From DATKEJ01 sp963768715 (lineage in GTDB: Bacteria; Bacteroidota; Rhodothermia; Rhodothermales; DATKEJ01): a DNA stretch of 64,000 nt. Shown in pieces: positions 54,359 through 62,582 of the stretch; position 1 is the first letter of the stretch; every line of letters starts with the position of its first letter. Below the pieces are notes generated by a model. It was not told where the DNA came from. It worked only from the letters and a program-made list of their open reading frames with translations, and did no database searches. Made by a program: the position numbers and the translations under genes. The stretch covers positions 452,145 to 516,144 of the forward strand of contig CAVYJC010000010.1 in NCBI GenBank assembly GCA_963768715.1, in the 5' to 3' direction.

Positions 54359-55303
54359 CGCGCGGCGTTGTCCCATCACGTACGAGCCGCTCGCTGCGGA
54401 TGAGGAATACTATTCCCGTCGCGGCCTGCGCCTGCTCGATCCGAAGCTCGAACGTCTCGAACCGCTCCCCTTCACCCCGGGAGAACTCCGCACGGAGGCG
54501 GCCGCGCGCATCGAGAAGATGTCCATCGCCGGCGTACAACCGAAGGTCAGCGCCTGGCTGAATGCCGGGGCAGGACGGTTCGAATTGACCGACCGGAGCG
54601 GCCGGTGGATTCTCAAGCCGCCCATCCTCGACTGGCCGGAAGTTCCTGAGAACGAGGACCTCACGATGAAGCTGGCCGCCGCGGCAGGCATCGATACGCC
54701 TGATCATGGTCTGGTCTACATGAAGGACGGATCGCTGTGCTACGTTGTCCGCCGTTTCGATCGGCTAACGCGTGACCGCAAGCTCCACGTGGAGGACTTC
54801 GCGCAGCTCATGGGTCTCGATCGAGAGACCAAGTACGACGCGTCCATGGAACAAGTAGCGGCCGTGATCGACCGTTTCTGCTCATTCCCGGCTGTTGAAA
54901 AGGAAAAGCTGTTCCGGCGCGTCCTCGTCGCCTTCCTGCTTGGCAACGAGGACATGCACGTGAAGAACTTCTCCCTCATCCGGGACGAACGCGGCGTCGT
55001 TCGCCTGTCACCGGCGTATGATTTCGTGAACTCGACGATCGTCCTGGCGCGCCGAAGGAGCAACTCGCGCTCCCCTTGAACGGGAAGAAATCGAATTTCC
55101 GGAGGGAGGATTTTGTGGAGTACTACGGAATGGAGCGGTTGGGACTGCCGGAGGCAGCGGTGGAGCACGTGCTTGAGGAGATCGAAGGCGCCGTCCCTTC
55201 ATGGGCAAAGTTTGTAGAGGTTTCGTTCTTGTCCGACAAGTCGAAGGCCCGATACCTCGAGCTCGTCGGGGAGCGATTGCAGGTTTTCGGGTTGTCGTTT
55301 TGA
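54351..55303 (+). CDS. hipT: HipT-like kinase toxin, copy 2 (full-length, single-base deletion near 55053)
   Basis: The printed frame runs to 55079 but leaves the family after STIVLAR. Compared with copy 1 (GCGCGCGCGAAGG), copy 2 reads GCGCGCCGAAGG, one base fewer. Restoring it continues with KEQLALPLNGKKSNFRREDF and then the true C-terminus (YYGMERLGLPEAAVEHVLEEIEG ... ARYLELVGERLQVFGLSF) to 55303, for about 317 residues. Catalytic motifs are as in copy 1. A deletion in a GC tract may be an assembly error; if real, copy 2 is dead and copy 1 is truncated, leaving no intact toxin. Confidence 0.8.
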
Positions 55304-55333
55304 CGCGTAGGCCCCGGTGTCCGTGGAATCACT

Positions 55334-55352
55334 ATCGGACAAGCAGTCCGAT
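55334..55352. terminator. Hairpin between convergent hipT and dprA-like genes
   Basis: ATCGGAC-AAGCA-GTCCGAT has perfect 7-bp arms and a 5-nt loop. It lies midway in the 97-nt gap between convergent genes, so it could serve both directions. No strong T-tract. Confidence 0.45.
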
Positions 55353-55400
55353 GTCGTGTCACACTTTGCTGTGGCTCGTACCTGCGCCCACAGATCCTGC

Positions 55401-56633
55401 TTAGTCCTCACTCGTGTCGAACAAATCGACCTGAAGGTCAAATCCCGGTGCGGCTTGATACCGAAGCGGCTTCGTGAGCTTCTTCAGCCGGCCTTCTGCG
55501 ACCCCGCGTTTAAGCCAAGCATCCAGTTGTGGGGTTTCAAGATCGAGATCCTCCTTCAGTTGGGCAGGCTCTCGCGGCTCCTTTGTCGTGAGCTCCGCCA
55601 CGCGCACGATGAAGTGGTCGTACAGCATCCTCGATTTGACGATCGTGGGGACGTTGGGCTCGGCAACTTGACCCATGTCCGCGTCTGATTCCGGAAACAG
55701 TGGCGGCGGGCCACCAACGGGCACAGCAGACAGTGTTCCAATGCTGAGTTCCTCGACTGGAGACAGCCAGCGACCACCCCTTTCAACAATTCGACTGTTC
55801 CCGAGCGATCCACCTTTCCTCACCCAGAGCGGCACCCACCCGTTCTTGAGATTCTCGATCGCGCCGGTCCACGTGCCCCCCTTCGTATCGGACGCCACAA
55901 CAACGCATGCATCGGCAAGACAATAGACGTACTTGTTCCGCTGCATGGCATTACCGACGTTGAAGCCGGCCTCGGGACTGAAAGTCGAAACCAGCGCCAG
56001 GTTGCCTCGCATCAGATGCTTCCGATACTTCGACGAAGTGGCCGCCTTGAGCAATCCGTTTGCCAATACGCCCACCGACGTCCCATCCGCCTCGAGCGCT
56101 CCTAACATGGCGGATTCATCAACTCCCTTGGCTCCGCCGGAGACTACGGAATAGCCGTCGCTGGAGACTTTCGTGGCTAGTTTTCGGGTGTACTCGATGC
56201 CGGATGCATCCACATTGCGGGATCCGACGATTCCAACTCCGCCGTCATCCAGGAGGGATCGTTTGCCGCAGCCGAACAACAGCGGCGGCGCGTCCGTTCG
56301 CAATCGCTCTTTGAGACGGCGCGGATAGTCATCGTCCGAGCGTGTCATGATCCACAGACCTGCTCTTAGCCACTTCTCCGTCGCGAGGGCGAGAGAAGAT
56401 CCACGGGACAAGAGCTCAAAGAGTCTTCGCGTCGAAATCCGCTCATCGTTGAAGCCGTCCAGGATTTCCTCGAAATCGGCGGTAAGCAGCTGCTCCGGGG
56501 AGGCTTCCTTTTGCCTGAGCCAACCCACCAGTCGCGCCCACTCGGAATTTGTCAACGGCTTTGCAACGTCGGCCGCCTTCGAGAAATGTCCCGTCAGCAG
56601 CAAGATTGCCTGCGTTCGTGGTGACAGGCTCAT
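55401..56633 (-). CDS. DprA/Smf-like protein, next to RecQ-PRTase fusion (candidate defence partner)
   Basis: 410 residues. An N-terminal helical region (about 1-100) leads into a DprA Rossmann domain: DDYPRRLKERLRTDAPPLLF, VGIVGSRNVDASG, VVSGGAKGVDESAMLGALEADGTSVGVLANGL, then NKYVYCLADACVVVASDTKGGTW. The C-terminal ~80 residues resemble a winged-helix (LKEDLDLETPQLDAWLKRGVAEGRLKKL). Genome-competence DprA normally stands alone. Here it follows, in the same direction, a RecQ-phosphoribosyltransferase gene 110 nt upstream, recalling ShosTA, where a DprA-like ShosA pairs with a PRTase toxin ShosT. The gene is intact. Confidence 0.8.
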   Translation of the reverse strand: MSLSPRTQAILLLTGHFSKAADVAKPLTNSEWARLVGWLRQKEASPEQLLTADFEEILDGFNDERISTRRLFELLSRGSSLALATEKWLRAGLWIMTRSDDDYPRRLKERLRTDAPPLLFGCGKRSLLDDGGVGIVGSRNVDASGIEYTRKLATKVSSDGYSVVSGGAKGVDESAMLGALEADGTSVGVLANGLLKAATSSKYRKHLMRGNLALVSTFSPEAGFNVGNAMQRNKYVYCLADACVVVASDTKGGTWTGAIENLKNGWVPLWVRKGGSLGNSRIVERGGRWLSPVEELSIGTLSAVPVGGPPPLFPESDADMGQVAEPNVPTIVKSRMLYDHFIVRVAELTTKEPREPAQLKEDLDLETPQLDAWLKRGVAEGRLKKLTKPLRYQAAPGFDLQVDLFDTSED

Positions 56634-56638
56634 GTTTG

Positions 56639-56690
56639 GGAGGTTCGAGGTTCCAGGTTCCAGGTTCCAGGTTCTCGGGCCTGGTCTGGG
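56639..56690. repeat. Heptameric repeat (GGTTCCA)
   Basis: AGGTTCG, AGGTTCC and three further AGGTTCC/AGGTTCT units lie between the RecQ-PRTase stop and the dprA-like start. They occupy the place of the dprA ribosome-binding site. Confidence 0.75.
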
Positions 56691-56743
56691 ATCGGCCTGA
56701 AAAATCCAGGACTCCGTTCAATCATTGACAAGGCCGTCATCCT

Positions 56744-58842
56744 CTAATTGCTGGTGCTCGTGGATGCCAGTACCAGTGGGAATACGGGTCCGGCGCCCTT
56801 CTGTCCCAATAACGCGGCGAGCACGGTAAGTGTCCATCCGGAGTCGACGATATCGTCAACAAGCAATACGGGACCTCGTGGTATGTTGGTCATGACGTCG
56901 AAAGCACCGTCGAGATTTCGACAGCGATAATAACTGTTCGCCTGGAGTTTCTGCCGCTCGTTGTTTCGCACCTTGGTTATTGCCTCAACAAACGGAAGAC
57001 CAAGACGTGCGGCCAGGCGGCGAGCGAAGTCTGGAACCAGATTCGGATTTCGGGATGACGGCACGCACGTCACCCAATCGGGACTCGGCTCAGGCATCCA
57101 GCGGTCTCTTATCATCTCAGCGGCGGCCTCGACCAACTCGTCACGAAAACTCCCGCCGTGCTTGTCCGTCCGCGACCATCGCTCCCCAACCCGCGTCGCC
57201 CCACCTCGACAGGATGCGTCCTTCCTGCGCCCTCAGGTCATCCCCCAGCCTGCCTCCCAGATCGTATTGCTCGAACATCCCGTGATAGATCATCTTTCGG
57301 GGCTCGAGTGGCATCTCGGATGTCCGCAAAAAGCGTGTCGCTTCGACTACCAGCGACTGATCGACGCTTGCGACCAGAGCTGCATTCTTCTCGCAGTTGT
57401 CGCAACGCCCGCAGACGCCTCCGTAAGGATCGTCCAGCGAGTTCCGCAGGAACGCCATCCGGCACGACGTGACCGCGACGTATGCCTGGACTTCGGCCCA
57501 CTCGATCTCCCGCTGGTTTGTCAGATGATCGATTCGCTCCTGATCAAATGCGAAAGGGACCGGCGTTCGCCTCCAGGTGGATCCGTCCTTGAGAACCGGC
57601 GCCGGATTTTCGACGCTCAGAAACTTCAGCACTTTATCGATCTGGCCGTGGTTGAGGTTGACGAGGCTCTCAATCTTTCTGACGGATAGACCGTCGTGCT
57701 TATCCAAGAGTGAGAGTATCTGGTCGATCTGATCCTCGGATGGAAACGCAGATTCCCGGAAGTACTCGTGGATGTCGGCGTCTTCACGACCTGACAGCAA
57801 TACTCCGTGCGCCCGATCGATGGCCCGTCCGGCGCGACCGACCTGTTGGTAGTAGCCCACGATGGATCCTGGGGTCTGATAGTGTATGACGAATCCCAGG
57901 TCGGGCTTGTCGTAACCCATGCCCAGAGCGGTGGTCGCGACGAGTACCTTGATCTCGTTGTTCAGCAGACGATCCTCAAGATCGAGGCGATACGCCGTGG
58001 AGTCCTCGAAATCGTCGTGTTCGACGTCCGAGAAATACGGATGGGCATCCACGCCGTGAGCTTGGAGCCAGCCCGATACCGTCAGGGCGTCACGCTTGGT
58101 AAGTACGTAGACGATGCCTGTGCCCTCGAGCTGCGGGATGGTCTGCGCGAGCCACGCGAGTCTTGCAGCCTGATCGGGCAGCACGATGCTCTGCAGGATG
58201 AGGCTTTCGCGACCGAGCGGACCGCGAATCACGTGGACGTCGCCAAGCTGCGCGACGACGTCATCGATGACGCGATCGTTCGCGGTGGCAGTCGTACCAA
58301 GAATCGGCATGTTGGGAGGCATATGCCGGAGGATGTTCACGATGCGGCGATAGTCCGGCCGGAAGTCGTGTCCCCAGTCCGAGATGCAATGCGCCTCATC
58401 CACAGCCAGCAAACCGATCCTGTCCGCTATCGGCAGGAGGAGCTTGTTGAGGAAGTTCTCGTTGCTCAGTCGCTCGGGCGAGATCAGGAGCACGTCGATT
58501 TCGTTTTGGCGGACTTGTTCGTAGATGGCATCCCAATCTTTGGTATTCGACGAATTGACCGTCGCAGCTCGGATACCGATTCGTCGGGCCGCATCGATCT
58601 GGTTTCGCATCAGGGCCAGAAGCGGTGAGACGATGAGTGTTGGTCCGTTACCGCGATCCCTGAAGATGCGTGTCGCGATGAAATAGACGACGGATTTCCC
58701 CCAGCCGGTTCGTTGCACGACCAGGAGTTTCTGCCGTTGATTGACAAGACTGTCGATGGCTTCCCACTGGCCGTCGCGGAACGTGCCGGTAGGGTCGCCG
58801 ATGGCGGTGCGGAGGAGGGATTCGGGCTTGTTCGTGATTCAT
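56744..58842 (-). CDS. RecQ-family helicase fused to phosphoribosyltransferase (two frameshifts)
   Basis: Three frames join into one ~698-residue protein. From the ATG at 58842 (MNHEQA) one extra base in the GGG run at 58824-58826 separates the start from ESLLRTAIGDPTGTFRDGQWEAIDSL. The helicase follows: VVQRTGWGKSVVYF (Walker A), VDEAHCISDWGHDFRPDYRRI (DEAH), TTATAND, TALGMGYDKPD, QQVGRAGR, and a zinc site CRMAF...CGRCDNC. Near 57165 another extra base precedes DKHGGSFRDELVEAAAEMIRDRW, which opens the PRTase domain with PRPP loop VLLVDDIVDSGWTL, ending at 56744. Length 3n+2 fits exactly two insertions. RecQ activity would unwind DNA; the PRTase might modify or hydrolyse a nucleotide. Confidence 0.8.
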
Positions 58843-59198
58843 TCGATAGCGTTCGACGCCGCCGGACTGCTCTGTCCGCACGGCACACAAGAGACACGCG
58901 TTCTTCTGGACGCGAGCAGGCCATAATAGGCATGCGTTCCAATTTCAATACCTGAACTCCCTCCGCTGCCTGAACGACGAGAACCCGCGTTCCGGTTCGT
59001 CGGACTCAAATCTGTCCACAGCGAAGAACGCCATGTGAGCCACTGCGCCCTGATTGCCGGCGCATGAGCTCCGGCTGCGGAGGCTCTGCAACTGCACGTG
59101 TTGCCATTTCAACCGGAAGCCCGCAACTGGAGAAGTTGCCATTCCGATTCAAAACACTGATTATTAGCATTTTGGGGGCTTAAAAGGCACTTACCGAT
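58843..59198. other. Divergent 356-nt spacer
   Basis: Between the leftward RecQ-PRTase and the rightward DUF2075 gene. I see no gene; the short frames here lack any homology or coding character. It should contain two divergent promoters; TTTTGGGGGC... near 59170 and TTATTAGCA near 59161 are A/T-richer, but no reliable -35/-10 can be named. Confidence 0.4.
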
Positions 59199-61096
59199 TT
59201 GAAACTCTACTCCGGCTCATCCGCCCAGTTCATCGAAGACGCCACCTTCAACCGCGTCGCCGATCGACTCAAGTCTGCATTCTTCGATGCCTACGGATTC
59301 AACCCGTCCGAAGGCGAACAGCGTTCATGGCAAAACTCGCTTGAGGGCGCTGTCAAACGTATTTCAGTTCGCAGAATTCCAGTCGCAGGGGATCCTCCTG
59401 GAGTACCAACTCCCGCTCACATCGCGAAGACTCGATTGCATGGTGACGGGGAGGTCAAGAGACGGTCAGGAGAACGCCGTCATCATCGAACTCAAGCAAT
59501 GGGAGGAATCGACGGAGTCCGACGGTGAGAACGAGGTGTTGACATATGTCGGCGGTGGCCTGCGGGACGTGCTTACATCCGTCGGTCCAGGTCGGCCGGT
59601 ATCAGATGTACCTGCAGGACACCCACACGGCGTTCTACGAAGACGATGCCGTCTCGCTCTCGGCGTGCTCCTATCTGCACAACTACCCGTTCTTCTCTGC
59701 GGATGCCATCTTCGCGCCAAAATTCCTGCACGCCCTCCAGACCTGGCCGCTGTTTACGAAGGACGACGTCGACAAGCTCGAAGAGTACCTGATACCACGC
59801 GTGTCAGAGCCTGGGGGCCTGGACATCCTGCGCCGGGTCGAGGAGAGCGAGTATCGTCCGAGCAAGAAGCTGATGAATCACGTGGCGGAGGTCATCGACG
59901 GCAAGCCGGAGTACGTGCTGCTGGACGAACAGCTCGTCGTGTATGACAAGGTCCTTGCAGCAGCGAACAGGAGTTCCGAAGCGCCGCATGTGGTGCTCGT
60001 CAAGGGAGGTCCGGGCACCGGCAAGTCGGTCATCGCGATCAACCTGATGGCGGATCTGCTCCGCGACGGCAAGAACGCCCAGTACGCCACCGGTTCAAAG
60101 GCCTTTACCGAAACGCTGCGGACCGCTATCGGAAGTCGCGGATCGGTTCAATTCACGTATTTCAACAGCTACATGAACGCCGACCGGGACACTGTGGACG
60201 TCCTGATATGCGACGAGGCGCACCGGATCCGACAGCACAGCCACAACCGATTCACGAAGAAGCAGGATCGGACGAACAAACTGCAGGTGGACGAGCTTCT
60301 CGACGTGTCGCGCGTTTCGGTGTTCTTCATCGATGACGACCAGGTGGTGCGTCCGGGTGAGATCGGAAGCGTCGATCTGATCAAAGAGCGCGCGAAGCGC
60401 AAGGGACTGCAACTCGACGAATTCGAACTGGAAGCGCAGTTCCGCTGCGCCGGCTCGGATGCGTTCGTCAACTGGATCAACAACACGCTCAACATCCGGC
60501 GTACGGCAAACGCCATCTGGGAGGGCGCCGAAGGATTCGATTTCCGCATCTTCGAGGACCCGTTCTCGCTCGAGCAGGCGATTCGGGAGAAGAATGCCGA
60601 GGGCCACACGGCTCGCGTTACGGCCGGATTCTGCTGGCCGTGGTCGAAGACGCCGCTTCCGGATGGAACGTTAGAGCTGGATGTCCAGATCGGAGACTAC
60701 GAACGTCCATGGAACGCCCGCCACGATGCCTCACGTTTGGCGCCGGGCATCCCGAAAGCGCACTTGTGGGCGTACGATCCCGACGGCATCGATCAGGTCG
60801 GGTGCGTGTACACCGCCCAGGGATTCGAATTCGACTACGTCGGCGTGATTTTCGGACTGGATCTGCGGTACGATCTCGACCGGCAGGAGTGGATCGGCGA
60901 CAAGTCGCAGTCCCACGACGGCGTGGTGAAGCGATCCAAGGATCAGTTCACGCAACTCGTGAAGAACACGTACCGGGTGCTGCTGTCGCGCGGGATGAAG
61001 GGGTGTTACGTGTGTTTTTTGGATAAGGACACGGAGCGGTTTTTCAGGAGTCGGATGGCAAGCGGTCAAGAGAAATCGAAAGCGAAGCAAGATTGA
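59199..61096 (+). CDS. PD-(D/E)xK-like nuclease plus DUF2075 P-loop helicase (two frameshifts)
   Basis: Starts at TTG 59199 (MKLYSGSSAQFIEDATFNRVADRLK). Near 59344 one extra base shifts to RALSNVFQFAEFQSQGILLEYQLPLTSRRLDCMVTG...NAVIIELKQWEE. Near 59573 another shifts to LHPSVQVGRYQMYLQDTHTAFYE. Length 3n+2 fits two insertions; corrected product about 631 residues. The N-terminal part has the PD-(D/E)xK nuclease pattern (LDCMV ... IELKQW). The C-terminal part has Walker A VKGGPGTGKSV, DExx VLICDEAHR, FIDDDQVV, and the DUF2075 end VCYTAQGFEFDYVGVIFG-like plus NTYRVLLSRGMKG. DUF2075 proteins cluster with defence genes; direct role unknown. Confidence 0.8.
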
Positions 61097-61171
61097 GTCG
61101 TGTCCAGTCGGCGAACAGTTTCTTGCGTGCGAGAGAGCAGCATTGCTATCCTGCTTTTGCAGGTAGAACAT

Positions 61172-61190
61172 CTACATTGGCAGAATGTAG
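61172..61190. promoter_or_regulatory. Inverted repeat upstream of the kinase-HD operon
   Basis: CTACATT-GGCAG-AATGTAG has perfect 7-bp arms, centred about 47 nt before the kinase ATG. It could be an operator or an RNA stem. An imperfect stem (CTATCCTGC-TTTT-GCAGGTAG, 61146-61166) immediately precedes it and might end the DUF2075 transcript. Confidence 0.4.
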
Positions 61191-61227
61191 TCTTGTAGTC
61201 TTATCGGAAATTGCACGGAGATAGGTA

Positions 61228-62582
61228 ATGAGTGAGCAGCGAATGGACCTTACAGATGTCCCTCGACACGCAATCAAGTTCTTTGAGATCGGAACGAAAA
61301 CTGGTGAATCAATTCGGGCTCTCTACGCGAGATTTGCAGGCTTGTTTGCGTCCGAAGAACCGAAGGAATTTGTTGAGATCGCCGAGGCACTTCAGGGTGG
61401 CGGGTGGCCTGACGACGAAGCAGCCATAGTCGTGGATGCCTTGGCCATAAGGCTTGGAAACCAAGAAGAGATCGACACCAAGACTGTCGCGAGATGGATT
61501 CGACAACATCCAGGGCAACCAGATGCCGTGATTCACTGTCTAGAGTTAGTACCACCGGAAGGGTTCGAGATAATCCGGCTGTTATCACGGAAGGGAAGTC
61601 AGAAACTCGTTTTTCTCGCCTCCTCGACATTGTTCCAAAGGGAGGTTGTAATCAAGAAATCGAGGGGCATATCAGATTTGTCAAGAGAGTTTATTGCTCA
61701 TCCACTGAATTTGTCACACCCGCACATTGTCAAAACGTACCGTTCGCACGAACAAGCTCGGAGAGGATCTCCTTATTGAGGAACGGATTCAGGAACCGCT
61801 CGACGATGACTGGCGCGCGGGAGGTATTCATGAGGCGGCCAATCTGCTTGTGCACATTGCCAGAGCGCTGAAGTACCTGCACGAACAGGGACGTGTACAT
61901 GGCGACGTCAAACCAGATAACATCGCAAAGCATTCTGGTGACTACATCCTGTTGGACTTCGGAATCTGCAGACCAGCAGAAGAGTTCACTTCTGAAGCAG
62001 CTCCTACGGGCAGTCTGAGAACCAGAGCTCCAGAACTCTTGACCGATGCCGACTATTCAAATCCTCAACAATGTGACGTGTGGGCTCTTGGTGCAACTGT
62101 CTACAATACGTTGGTGCAGGTAGTATCCGCTCATCGATAGTCAGGATATCGTACCGAGAATTTCGTCCCCTCAAGAGAGATCGGCATTTGAGGATGAACT
62201 TGCTCGCAGGATCAAAGAGGAGTGGGACGAGAGAGTCAATTTGCTAAGCATCGCTGAACCGCTGCGTTCAATTCTTGAGAAGATGCTCCGACGCAATCCA
62301 CAAGATCGCTACAACATTTCCCAGGTCGTTGAGACCAGTCAGGATGAGTTGGCCGCGTTTTTGAGAGCGGATACAGAGGTCGTCGAGACGACAAGTCTCT
62401 CGCCTCTAGACCAACTCGATCAAATTGAATCGTACCTCACCTCAACAGATAGGGGGCTGTTGCCGGCTACCAAAGAACAGGCGCTGAGAAATCGCCTCAG
62501 TATCCTTGGGATGACACCAGGCTTTTCAGGCGACGAGAAGGACCGATTGACAGCGTTGCAGAAGCGTCTCATAAGTGGCTAG
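61228..62582 (+). CDS. Protein kinase-like protein, first gene of kinase-HD pair (two frameshifts)
   Basis: Begins at 61228 with an unrecognised ~120-residue helical region (RMDLTDVPRHAIKFFEIGTK...). Then a kinase fold: VVIKKSR (ATP lysine), HIVKTYR, and after a break near 61740 TNKLGEDLLIEERIQEP ... LHEQGRVHGDVKPDNI (catalytic loop) ... LLDFGICRPA (DFG), APELL, CDVWALGATVYNTLV. Near 62115 a second break leads to YPLIDSQDIVPRISSPQER ... MLRRNPQDRYNISQV and a ~90-residue tail. Length 3n+2 implies two extra bases. The gene is visibly richer in A/T than its neighbours. Its stop codon overlaps the start of the HD gene. Confidence 0.7.

Larger units (their letters stand above)
53767..55129. repeat. 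Tandem duplication unit, copy 2 of hipBST
   Basis: Second copy of the 1.36-kb unit at 52321-53684, one base shorter because of a deletion in the GCGCGC tract near 55053. Confidence 0.9.

Noticed and set aside
55401..56633. Housekeeping competence dprA
   Set aside because: Not excluded, but its pairing with a RecQ-PRTase fusion and its divergent termini fit a specialised partner better.
58646..58842. RecQ-like gene starting at GTG 58718
   Set aside because: That start lies within the Walker A region; the helicase N-terminus (TFRDGQWEAIDSL) is coded upstream across a 1-base insertion.
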